A stretch of 64,000 bases of DNA from Limnomonas spitsbergensis (taxonomy: Eukaryota; Chlorophyta; Chlorophyceae; Chlamydomonadales). The notes below the pieces were generated by a model that saw only the letters and a list, made by a program, of their open reading frames with translations, was not told the DNA's origin and made no database searches. Shown one piece after another: positions 1 to 11,800 of this stretch (position 1 is its first letter; every line of letters begins with the position of its first letter). A program made the position numbers and the translations under genes. The stretch covers positions 401,001-465,000 of the forward strand of contig JAYJMM010000108.1 of the NCBI GenBank assembly GCA_037349105.1, in the 5' to 3' direction.

Positions 1-145
1 TGGAACACCAGCGGCTAGCGTGGCATATCGCCTGCTGACATGGCACACGGGCTGCTAGCATGGTGCACTGGCTGCTAGCATGGCACACGGGCTGCTAGCT
101 TGGCATATCGGCTGCTAACATGGCACACAGGCTGCTTGCATGGCA
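1..145. repeat. 20-bp tandem repeat, about 7 diverged copies
   Basis: Units of about 20 bp of the form catggcacacgggctgctag follow one another with point differences from the window edge to about 145. The array probably continues to the left. It lies downstream of the visible exons of the minus-strand transporter gene, so it is probably in one of that gene's introns. Confidence 0.85.
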
Positions 146-393
146 AGCTGCATTGCCCATACTCGCCTTACCCAGCATACAAGCGCATTAAAAGCTCATG
201 CACATGCAGTCAAGGCCAGGAACAGGAAAATAATACAGAGGGGAATTAGGGATTCCGTTGATGTTATAAGGCTAGGCAGTTATGCAATTCCAAACACTTC
301 ACAATGCCTGGCCTTCAGATTTCGCTCAAGTCACTGGGGTGTGATGGTTGATGCTTCAACAACAAGGACTGGTCGCAAGAGCAGGGCATTCAC

Positions 394-1018
394 CTGATCA
401 CTTGGTTCAGAGACAGGGGAATCAAGTTCAGACTGATGTTGTTCAAGCCGATCTGGTGTGGGAGGAGGAGGGGCACATTAAGAAAGATAAACGTCGGGTA
501 TGGTCTGCCGGGGTACTGGCAACAGGTAACACCCAGTGACAGATAGCCTTCATTGGCAGGAATTGTGATGGACATGGACATCACTGATGCCGTAGCTCAT
601 GGGAAGGTGCATGCTCAATGTGAGCCATCAAAGGCTGACTCACGTTCACAGCGAAGAAGGATCCGATTGCAGCAATGCCGACCCATTGCTTTTGCAGTGT
701 CGGAACATGCAGTTCGCGGTATGATCTCGTCAGCATGATCGGCAGCAGAGCAAAGAAAGAGAAAGCCATATGCGCCAAGCTCATGAAGAGGGGGAACCGA
801 AATCCATACAGCGTGAGCGTCCATTTGTTGAGCAAGTTCAGAGAAATATTAAGGCCGAGGTAGATGCAGATGAGGAATGCTTTAAACGCAATAGATGTCC
901 AAATTGATTTCGAATCGACCCCTCTGTTGACCTTGCTCGAAGCATCGTCGCTGTCAATGGACATGGCCCTCATGGTAGCCTGATCGTTATCTGAGCATTC
1001 AAGGGGACATAATTGCAC
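394..1018 (-). CDS. Triose-phosphate/nucleotide-sugar-type transporter (DMT/TPT family), 5' part
   Basis: Two exons are visible: 1018-644 and 452-394. They join in phase (donor gtgagt after AAC; acceptor cacaccag), and the second ends at CAG|gtgaat in phase 2. The first exon gives 125 residues: a polar N-terminus of about 40 residues, then membrane helices with the family-like stretches LNLLNKWTLTLYGFRFPLF and LAHMAFSFFALLPIM. The second exon adds IGLNNISLNLIPLSLNQVIR, which matches the conserved TPT segment around helix 4. Such proteins move phosphorylated C3-C6 compounds or nucleotide sugars across plastid or Golgi membranes; the substrate cannot be told from this half. The first ATG (1018) was taken; a second in-frame ATG lies at 973. 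The remaining exons are off the left edge. The short N-terminus argues weakly against a long plastid transit peptide. Confidence 0.8.
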
Positions 1019-1628
1019 GCCGGAATTTCAGTTTGGAAGGAAGAGAGCGCCAGTGCGTGACTTTAGAAGAACTTCCGTTTTCTTTGCTTGGACTTTACGA
1101 GTTTACGGGATGGGACAACGGACGACATTTCTTGGAGTGGGCATGGATCTAGGGCCGCAGGCCAGTGTGGATCCAGTGTGTGGATCCAGGCAAATATTTG
1201 GATATGAAAGGGTCACCTGGTGCTACAGGATTACCAGTGCTTTTATAATGGTCTGCATGCGATATTTGGTGCACTTCGGGAGAGTGGACGATGGGTGTAA
1301 AGACGCCCATTTTTCCTGCGTGCCATTTTGACTGGGTATGAGACCTAGGCGCCCTGCCCTGCCTGGGCTGGGTATTCGCCCCTGCATTGCATTTGAAGGG
1401 CGAACATCATCTCACATTTTCCTGCTGAAATGGCTGGCAGGCTTTGTTCATCCAAAGGGTGTTGTACCACTGATGGCAGACCGGTGGACGGCTGCCACCG
1501 CGAGGCAGCTGAGGGACCAAACCTTGACGACTCTATGGACGGTGGCCAGAGCAATGTAGCAAACTGCCCAAGGTTGTATCCAGTGATTATGTAGAGTGAC
1601 TGAGTGAGTGTACCGTAGCTAAACCATG
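1019..1628. other. Intergenic, probable promoter side of the transporter gene
   Basis: No supportable gene. The stretch separates the transporter start from the 3' end of the retrotransposon fragment. Its short open frames show no family motif or splice logic. Confidence 0.5.
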
Positions 1629-3916
1629 AAAGAAAGAAAGAAAACGCCTGAGCGTGGCTTGAGGAATACAGGATTTTAAATGCCGTACACCGGGAGACAA
1701 GAAACCTGGTGGTTGAGGGTCGTCAAGGGGTACCGAGCAATAATGGGCAGGGGAGTTTCCAGATGTCGACGAAGGATGTTTATATGGCAGGGTATGGTAT
1801 GTTTGGCGAGTCAGCTGAGGACGGAGGAGATGTCGTGTTTGGCCAGACACCGAGCACGTTGAGGATTTTATCGGCATGACGAAAGAGGAAGCATGCGGTT
1901 CCCAGAAGGATGATATGTGTATGAGGAGAAGGCGGGAAAGGATGTGGGGGGATGGACACGGTCGGCGAAGGATCAGGTGGAAGGGCAGTATGGAGGACGG
2001 GTGCCAAGGAAAATGTCAAACCATTATGTTTGAGGAGTAGGATAAGTTGTAAATGTTGTTCTGATTTACGGGTATGGCATTATTGTTCGAAAGAAAATTC
2101 GGAGGTGTAACCAACTTCAACCACCGGTACGTGTACAGTGCAAGTCCTCTGGAGGCGAGACACAGTTTGTGAGCTAGAGAGTTGACAAGCGCGGTGAAGG
2201 CGAAGAAATTCGGGATGTGGGAGACCCTGGACAATTAGCAAATCCGGACGCAGTTTGTCAAAGTAATCGAAGGTGTCAGGGAAAGTGGGGGGTCGTCGGG
2301 GCACCAGCCAACGTGGAAGACGGGTGTCATAGACCCCGAAGGAATGGTTAGCACGGGAAGTGGCATCCATGATAGTAAAAGAGGAGCATAGGGAGCCATT
2401 AGCAATACCAGTTTGGATGATGCAAACAGCTCGGTTGTGTCGAGCAATGTATGAGGCGGCCATGGAGGAATGAGCACAACTAACCGCCTAAAAGATGGCC
2501 AGGGGTATCATTGGGATGGGAGCATATGGGACAGTGGGGGGTGGTGCGAGTGCCTACATATGTTTTGTAAGGGTGGTTCATATGCATGGCTGTAGATGCA
2601 GTTCACAAGGTATTGGTGCGCGATTTGAGGATGTTGCGGATACCACTAAAGGGCAGACCCATGTGCCATAAGATGGGAAGGTATGAGGCGAGGGCAGGGG
2701 CAACGAGGGCTTACATGCGGACATAGCGCAAGGGCAGTGGGGGAGAAGTAGGACCATCTGTCAGAAGGGGGCAGTTTCGGGACATGTGTTCCTTCAAAGA
2801 ATGGGTAAGGTCTGATGCAAACCATGGTTCGTCCGTGTCATGGGGGGGAGGGAGGCATGGCCATGCAGGTAGGTGTGCGAAGTGTTGGACATCTGAGGTG
2901 CATGTGAAGTCGCATTGGTCGGGGGATTGGAGGGCGAGAGCAGCACCCTTATCTGCGAGTTCATTGCCAATGATGCCGATGTGAGATTCGACCTTGTACA
3001 TGTGAAAATGGTGGCGGAGGCGTAGCTTGGTAAGGATGAGAGCACGAATGTCGAGGAGAAGGGGGGCGTGCTTGCATTCAAGCAATGTGTGCGGGTGGCT
3101 AAGGGCCCTTTTGCGTATCATAGAGAGAAACCAAGGAATCTGAGAAAATGGTAAGATCACCGGTAGGTGTGGTGTAAGGCGGCATGAGTGAGGGCAGCAT
3201 GGATGCCAGCAAGCTCAGCATCCCGTGTAATAGTGTTGGTTTCAGCCCGGCCATCGGGGTGGACTGTGTAGGTCGTGGTGTCTTGAGTACAATAGAAGGC
3301 CGCACCCGTGGCTGTGCCTTTGCCATGTGTAGATAGGGCCGAGCCATCGGAGTAATATGCCGGTATATCGTGCCAACAGATGGGGTAGGAGGGGGCGTAC
3401 GGTGGAGGGATTGCCGGGCTTGGCTGGGCTGTGGGTGGAGGTGCAAGGATGGTGGTGGGCAGAGGAAGGAGATTTGCCAAGCCAAAACCGGGAGGGAGCT
3501 AGAAGCGAGTAGGGTGGGAGGAGCCCGGGGCCAAAGTGGGGGCAAAATATGGGAAAGTATGGGTTGTATCGCCAAGAGTGTTGGAGATGATGAGGAGGAG
3601 AAGGTCAAATTTCGGCATGCCTGCGTTAGCAATATCGGCCAAAGTGAGATGGTCAGGGGGAAGAATAGGTAAATGGGTGTGGAAGAGGTTGGTGTAAGAG
3701 ATATGGCGATGGCCGGAGACCCGGAGTTGAGGAGGGTCATGAATTTGGCATGTTTCCAATTGGGAACAACCATGAAGGTCGATGTAGGTATGTGGGGTTG
3801 TTTTTGAAGTGATGCCAACGACCATCGGATAGCCTTGAGCAGTGCATGATCAGAAAAAGGAGGCTCAACCAAGGAGGAGCCTGTCCAAGGGGTGGCATAA
3901 GGTTGATAGAAGGCCC
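1629..3916 (-). mobile_element. 5'-truncated, frameshifted non-LTR retrotransposon copy
   Basis: This minus-strand sequence is collinear with the 3' third of the longer element at 42.2-44.5 kb, differing by scattered substitutions and small indels (by eye mostly above 90% identical). The 3' end is the same: a short untranslated stretch followed by a (TTTC)n tail, here at 1629-1641. Recognisable pieces are the RNase H region (near 3,000-3,360) and the C-terminal endonuclease-like region (about 2,080-2,280). The reading frame is broken by several indels, for example extra bases near 3,160 and 3,220, so it is dead. Similarity stops at about 3,916, a typical 5' truncation. No convincing target-site duplication was found. 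Confidence 0.85.
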
Positions 3917-5875
3917 ATGTACTATCTCTCTGGTACTAGCGGCTGCATCGACCAAGGCGGTCTCAGATGTGCTGGATTGGGAACATCGAAGGATTACGGG
4001 TATCAGAGGCCATGTATGCATCCAGCATCTCATATGCTTAGTACAGTCCAAGCATCGGGCTCGGGGCTCAAGCGAAGAACATGCAGCCTTGGCAACCAGT
4101 ACAGTAATCAATTCCAAGTGGGGTACTTTTCGGCAAAGTGGTCGTGATATGAATGTCACTACGGAAACGCTTTTAAATAACATTTACTTTCACTATTTCT
4201 TCGGGGCGCTCGCGATTCGTCGTACTCTGAGGGTCGCTAGTTTGGGGTTGGGCAGTTGGATCGGTTAGTCCTCTCGTTCTTTCTCCGCCTGTGCCATGGA
4301 GTGCCTGAGCAAGCCATCGTCTCCCGCATTCTTGAGACCAATTTGGATTCACAGGATGTCGTTCTGAAGGACTTCATTATGATGATGCCCTTACTCCGCT
4401 CAAATTAAAGGGAGAAAGGGCACTTAATACCCGAGTGACTGAAAGGAAAGGGATAGGGTTTGATGTTTCAGTTGGGATGACATGGAAATCGGTTACCAAA
4501 GCGTCGATCTGGAAAAAGGTCGGTTCTTCGCGGTCGCTCCTTTGTTTCGAGTCATGTCTGGTAACGATGGTGTATCTCGTGCCTCTTTAACTTTTAGCAG
4601 TGCACTGCAACGGAGGCGCGCGGAGTGCAGAGAATGGCCCGTACTTTCGTGGGCATGCTTTTTCCGGGGTTAATTTGGGGTGAAAATGTGAAATACTTTC
4701 TTTCTTGGGGTTAAATCGTGTGCCAATGTAACGCGTTAGAATCTAACGCTGTCGCTTACGACACTCACCATTCTTGGCAGACATCACCGCGTAGCTCTGT
4801 GTTGGATGCAAACTTGGTTGCAAGTATTTTCGCAATTCTTGCGCTTGTGTCGAGGCAGGCACGGCCTATTCACGGCCTCGGACGACGGCCTCGGGCCTGT
4901 CGGTTTTTGAATATGCCAACCGAATGTTCCTCCCGCACGGCTTGTGAGAGACCATCGCGTCTCGCAGTGTGATGCGCAAGCATGTTTTCCAAGTTAGCCG
5001 TGTGAGAAGGGGTGCTCGCCAACTAGTGTCGCTGCAGCCAACGGTTTAGTCATAGGCGAACCTGCAGGATGATTGTTGGCAATGGAAGTGACATGTCCCA
5101 TGCACATGGCGCTCTGTGCATGTACTGTGTGCGTCAGGAGCGGGTAGCCAGAGTTCCGAAGATGAGGGTCCAGAATTTAGTGACGGTCGACCTCAGAGTG
5201 TTGCATCAAGCATCAAACGTTGATTGTGGCATGACAATACCAAAGAATGTGGCGATGTTTTTGGATCTGGAAGGCGAAAAACGTGGACCAGCTCCGGAGC
5301 CGTCGGCTGGAGTGCTAGGAGCGTCGCTTCGGACTACCGCCATTTCCCACTCTGGCACTATCCGGCTCACACCGGGGTGTTAGGTTTTCGAGATTGGCCA
5401 CGCCGATACGAAGGACGAGCGCACAAGCCTAAGCATTTAAAATTATAAGGAACATTGTAACGCCTTGCGATGAACTGGCCTGTTTTGTCGCAACCTGATG
5501 ACACGACCACTACACTACCTCTAGCGACTGTGACCTCTAGGCGGTGGTAGTTTGGTGCCCGCCATGCAAACGCTCAACAGAGCGTGTGGGGATAAAAGCC
5601 GGCATGCTAGTTTCAGAAAATGCACATGCGTCAACCGCAGCCCACGGCTGGCGCTCGAATACAGGGCAAGATCTTTGCTTAACGGCACACAAGGTGAGGG
5701 GCATGTGCTGCCGGATGCCGAAACTTATGATATTCGAAACTTACGATATTCGGACGAATGTTTATCAGCTTAGAATGGGAACCTATGTCGGCCACCTAGG
5801 CCACACCATGCGTCGTATCTGCTTCCTGACGCTTGTACCTGCATCGGTTATGTGTTTCTCATTGCAGCTCCCACC
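3917..5875. other. No gene recognised; upstream region of the RecN-like gene
   Basis: About 2 kb with only short open frames lacking motifs. Its right end contains the sequence tttctcattgcag just before the first RecN ATG. That looks like a splice acceptor, so a 5' untranslated (or transit-peptide) exon of the RecN gene may lie in this stretch. Confidence 0.4.
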
Positions 5876-8800
5876 ATGTTCTGTGCAGGCACCAGGACAA
5901 TGGATGCTTCCCCTGCAGCGCTGCATGGCTCGGCAACGACCCACATGCAAGAGCTGAGCATCTGTGACTTTGCACTTATAGCCAAGGAGGTCATCTTCCT
6001 GAGCCCAGGACTCAACGTCATCACTGGAGAGAGTGGGTCGGGCAAATCAGTGCTGGTGAGTATTCGGGCCCAGACGCCCTGTATTTACCACTGTTTATTT
6101 TTAGGTGCTTCAGTTACAATGCAACCTGCGGCCGGGAAGGCTTGATGCAGCAAGCTTCGTTGCTTAGGCCACCGACCAAAGGGCTTCAGGATTGAGCCTC
6201 CATTGGCCCAGGTGGGGTCAATTGGACACCTAAAGTGAAACTGGCATGTGCACGCTGCTCTGAATCCTCGTTATTGACCCATATCCAAATAGTTGGTTGC
6301 ACTGTCATACGCATAGCCTCTCACCCTTTGCACATGAAACTTGCTGCGTGGAATCATGGCCAGGCTGGTGCCCTCATGTGGCATGTCATCCGGAAGGCAT
6401 TATGATGGCTCCATTTTTTTGTCATCCACGAGCCCCTTCTGCTGCGCCATGCACGGCCATGCACTATTGCCCCTCTCTGCCTTCCACGGCCCAATGCAAG
6501 CAGTAGTGCAGTCACCTCTGTTGACAGGTTGTGATAGCCCTTTCTTTTTCCACTACCAGGATTGATAAGCAAAGTACAAAAAAAATGTATGACCTATCGC
6601 CAGCTTTTCAAAGTAGGTTTAGCTACAGGGATCCCCCTGGCCCCTGCCCGCCCCATTGGGAACCCTGGTCTGAAGGCCAGACATAGCGACATGGCTCCTG
6701 GGCAGCTAGCCAACTGTCTTAACAGCTTCCAAATGTTGGCTTTAGGGTAGACCTCAACAGCCTGCGTGAAACGCTGCATCAATTAAATTTTGGAACTTCA
6801 TCGTGATTAATTTAGTGTCTAGATCAGAACATCATGAATTCCTGACCCATGACTCTGGTGGCTTTCACCTGGTACCACCTTCCATTGAATAAACTTGCCT
6901 GGGGGACCGCATGGATTTGTGTATTCTGTCGATGCTGTCTTTGGGGCTGAGTATCGACAAAACTTTCGACTGCTGACTGGCTTTGACGATTGATAATTAG
7001 TATCTAAGTGTGACAGTCCCACCTCAAAAATGTGGGTTTTGAGGGAAGGGCGAAAGGCAAAGCACATCTTCAGTACCAGTACTTGAGCTTGCATGGTACT
7101 TCAAGCTAGAAATAACAGAAGCAGCCAGGAACCCACAGGGGTGGAAAGTTGCAGGACCATTGGACCAGAGCATCGGTTATTGATTCCACGTTCTCCTGTG
7201 TTCACCACCTGACTTATATGAAACAAGGCCTTGCAGTGAATGGAAATACAGAAGCAGCATTGCAGCAATGAATTTGTGCAACTATCATGTGGACCTTCCC
7301 AGTCGTGTTGCCCTCTCCTCCCTGTCCCAGCGAGCCTCCATATCCCCCTCATCGCTCACCTTCTTCCAGCACCTCCCTCATGCCCCTGCCCGTCATGCTG
7401 CTTCACTCTCCCTCATGGACCAGCTGCTCCACCCCCCTAGTGCGGGTTGGAGCCCTCACCCTCCTCAGCTCCACTGCCCTCACCCCCCTAGTGCGGATTG
7501 GAGCCCTCACCCTCCTCAGCTCCACTGCCCTCACACCCCTAGTGCGGGTTGGAGCCCTCACCCTCCTCAGCTCCACTGCCCTCACCCCCCTAGTGCGGGT
7601 TGGAGCCCTCACCCTCCTCAGCTCCACTGCCCTCACCCCCCTAGTGCGGGTTGGAGCCCTCACCCTCCTCAGCTCCACTGCCCTCACACCCCTAGTGCGG
7701 ATTGGAGCCCTCACCCTCCTCAGCTCCACTGCCCTCACCCCCCTAGTGCAGGTTGGAGCCCTCACCCTCCTCAGCTCCACTGCCCTCACCCCCCTAGTGC
7801 AGGTTGGAGCCCTCACCCTCCTCAGCTCCACTGCCCTCACCCCCCTAGTGCAGGTTGGAGCCCTCACCCTCCTCAGCTCCACTGCCCTCACCCCCCTAGT
7901 GCGGGTTGGAGCCCTCACCCTCCTCAGCTCCATTGCCCTCACCCCCTAGTGCGGGTTGGAGCCCTCACCCTCCTCAGCTCCATTGCCCTCACCCCCCTAG
8001 TGCAGGTTGGAGCCCTCACCCTCCTCAGCTCCATTGCCCTCACCCCCCTGTTGCGAGTGCGCCCCCTCATGACGTTGCCCTCCTTGCTTTCCCCCCCCTT
8101 GCAGGTAGAGGCCCTGTCCCTCCTCACTGGCTCCCCCGCTCCCCCTGAGTGCGTGCGCGCCCCTGCCAGCTGCGCGGTTGTGGAGGGGCGTTTTGTGCTG
8201 GACACTGCAGACACTGCGGCTGCCCGTGCGCTACTGGAGGCGTGCGGGATCCCAGGGAAGGCACTCCCAGTGGCAGGCCAGCCCAGCAGCCTGGTCGTCA
8301 GAAGAGAGGTAAGAGCAGGCCAAGGGGAGGCTGGGGCGGCACTTGGGCGAGTGAGGTGTAGGGTATCATGTGGGGCGCCCCTGCGGCTGGAGGAAGGAGG
8401 CAGACCTTGGGCGGGGGCATCGTCTGCTACTATGCGCTTCACACTTTTCCTTGAGTAATTATGACCCCTGAAACCTACCGCATACCGTATCTTAAAACCC
8501 TTCAGTCCTAATCAACTTGATGATCAACCGAGTCTCCCACATATCAAAATCATCCCATGTCCAAGATTGCACCTGGACCAGGGGATTGTCCAACACATGG
8601 AAATCAACGGCAAGGGCTACAATGCCTTAGGCGGCGGCCCCCCCCCCCCCAGTTCAGCACCTGATCCCGGCCTGTGTGCATGTGTTTGTGTCCCTGCTGA
8701 CAAAGGTCACTCTTTGTATAACGTGCAGATGGTGCAAGCCCCAGGATCTGGGAGCGGCGTTGGCGCGTCCACACGCAGCCGCTGCTTCGTCAATGGCGTC

Positions 8801-11800
8801 GCCACCTCGCTGCGCATCCTGAGGGAGCTAGGGGCCCTGCTGGTGGACTCAAACTCACAGAACTCCACCCAGACACTCAGGTAATGGGAGGGAATGTGAA
8901 GTTGTGAATGTAGTAATGTACGGAGTTGGCGGCCCCTGCCGCACTGTGTCCTCAACCTTGTCCATTCTGCTTCCGGCTTATTTGTATGTCTTCATACTTA
9001 TGTGCGTGCCTCCTGAGGGGTGTTGCGTCAGGGAGGGTTGGGGGGGCAGGGTACAGGGGCAAGGGGGCATTGGAGCCATGGCCGCCTCTGTGGGGGGCAC
9101 TTGGGACGACCACGTGGGACACTGTGCGTTGGTCCCTGAAGGCATGCTGCGGTAATGGAGCAGCCGCTGTGGGGGGAGCGGCTCACTGCTTCAGTGACAC
9201 TTTGGTGCCAGTGCCAGTGCTGTGGCACTTGGGTGCTCCGCATGGCTTGTTTTCTCTCCCCCTTGGCATGCGCTGTGTCAAAGAGGAGGGTGGCTGAGGA
9301 GTGGGATCCTTTGCCACGGGATCTTACTTGTGAGGTTACTTACATAAATGGCAGTAGGGTAGGCCACACGTCCTCACCCTCTTCAAGATAGCAGAGGAAC
9401 AGTTCAAAACAGGAAGACAGTCAAAATATGCAGTTTGTATGATAAGTACAGTCCTCAGCGGAGTCCTCAACCTTCAATGTGTTATTGTGTTTGTAGGCAG
9501 GGTTTGTCCTTTCCTTGCTCCTGTCCAGCTCTCCTTCCCTCTTTCTTATGCGCCCCTCTGACTCTTATTCTGCCCCTCCCCTCCTTACCCTGCCTCTCCC
9601 CCCTCTTGCCTGCGCGTCCCTCAGAGAAGCTTCCACGCAGCTTCAGCTTCTCGATTGGGTTGCCGGCACTGTCACGCTGGCAGGCCAGGTGCGCCAGCTG
9701 GCAGCACAGACGATCCAGCTGGAAGACAGGCTGGCAAAGCTGGATGACCTGGCCGACGAGGACGAGAGGAGTGACATGCAGGCGCTCTGTGATGCGGTAT
9801 GTGGAGAGGGGGGAGGAGAGGGGGCCTTGGGTCGATTGGATTCAAATGTGCATGCAAAGTGTTTTGTGGTCTTCATTATCTACATTGAGACCAAGCCTAT
9901 GGCTGCAATGCAAGACCTGGAGAGGGGTGCCATTATCCGAATCAGGATGAGTGGTCTTGTCCGGATTGGGGTCTATCAAATCAGGATTATTGGTCAATCT
10001 CAATGAGGAGTTAATCTGATGGGGGTATACCAGAGATCATGGTTTCATATTTGAGGATGAGCCGCTGTTTCGCTGTCTGCTTCCAAGTGTTTGTGTAGAG
10101 GAGTTTGCTTTGGGGGGACGATGCTGCTGAAGGGCAGGGATGCGCCAGGGGTCTGACAATGTCATATATTACTTGCTAGCATTGGGTAAGAGGATATGGA
10201 AGGGGTCTGATGACTGGCCCGTCTGCATTTTTACTCGTTTGCCTTCTTATCATTCTTCCACGAGCCATGAGACAACTTTCAAGGAATACATTTTGTTTAA
10301 GCGCTAGTCTACACTGTGCCCCTCTGCTATGCCCAAATCTTCAATTGGCTTCCTTTTTTCATGTTGAGGCCTTTTCGTTTGTGTTTCTGCGTACGATTTT
10401 GTAAGTGTGGGTGCAATTGTAGGTATGTGCTTTACAACTGGATTCTCATTTCTGTGCTCCGCCTGCAGGTGCGGCGCTCACGTGTGGAGTTGAACGAGGA
10501 GCTGCGACTCCGGCAAGCTCTGAAGAACTTTGAGTCCAGACGCGCTGCGGCTGAGCAATGCTCCACAATACGAATGGCGGTTGTTGGTAGGTGGTCCTCA
10601 CAACTAGCGGTTGTGGTTAGGTGGTCCTGGCCTCGATAGATAAGAGCTATGTGGTGCTCTATAGTCTCATCGGCCATAAGCTGAGCTGCTCCCCTCACGA
10701 ACTCGACCCAAGGGGGAAAGCTTATCTTCATATTCCCCCTGATGCAGATCTTCCTGTTTGAGTTCAGGATGTAGGGGTTGGGCTGGGGATGAAAGCTGGG
10801 ATATGGCGCTCATCCTCTCTCCACCTGGAGGTTGCTTTGGGGGCTAAGAGGCGGTTGGAGCCTCGCCACACTAGGTTCAGATTGAAAAGATGAACCAGCA
10901 GGCCCCTTTGTGGCATGTATATCCTTCAGCCATAGCACAAGGTATGACAAACCTGACCTGACGTTATTGTGACTACAAATGAAGAGTAACAGTTGGCATT
11001 GTTTTGGTCAGGCAAGTATGACTGCAAGCACTGTCTAGTCACGAGAAACTGACGTTCCGTAACATCCAGGAAACACCTTCCGATACAAATGTATCCGGAC
11101 TTCTGCCTGTGTCTGTTCTACCAGGCGAACCTGGCTCGGGCGGAGGCGGCATGGTGCAGGCGCTACGAGTGCTAGAGGTGCAGCTCAGCCTCATCAAGAA
11201 GAAGGAGCAGGAAATGGCTCAAGGTGACAGGTCTGGATAAAATGAAATGGCCGCCACTATGCTCTGCAGCTGAAATGAAGCAGCGTCCTTGCAATGCTGA
11301 TGGGCATCAGAGTTCAACTGTTCAAGGCTGGGCATGCCTCGTAAATAACATTCACCACGGCTCTTTTATCTGCTTTCTTTTTGCCTGATAAGAAACATGG
11401 CCTATGTAGCTATAAGCCTTAAAACTGCATTCTTCACGCTAAGCTCTACATGCCTCACCGAGTGGCCCTCAAATCTCAACCCCGCAACTATCTTGAGCCT
11501 GAAACTCTGACCCCTAATCCTGGTGATTGGCTTTGGACCGTGATGCAGCCGAGCTTGCAGCTGACAGGAGCGCCAACAGAAGAGGAGACGAGGACATGGA
11601 GGAGGACGAAGAGGAGGGGGAGGACGGCGACGAGGACTCAGACGTGGGCGAGGCCTCTGCATCCGGCAAGCGCGTGTCCTCGCCGGTTGCGTCGGCGCTG
11701 CAGGCGATGGCGACAGCGCGCCAGCAACTAACGGCAGCGGAGGGTCATGTGCGCGCGTACTCGCGGACCTTCCAGCCAGATGTAGCGGAGCAGCAAGAGC

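Noticed and set aside
7268..8458. 396-codon plus-strand frame through the 51-bp repeat into RecN exon 2
   Set aside because: The RecN model needs the intron from 6056 to 8104. The upstream part of this frame is a different frame of the repeat, joined by the 50-bp unit. Only the last unit is kept as a possible exon extension.
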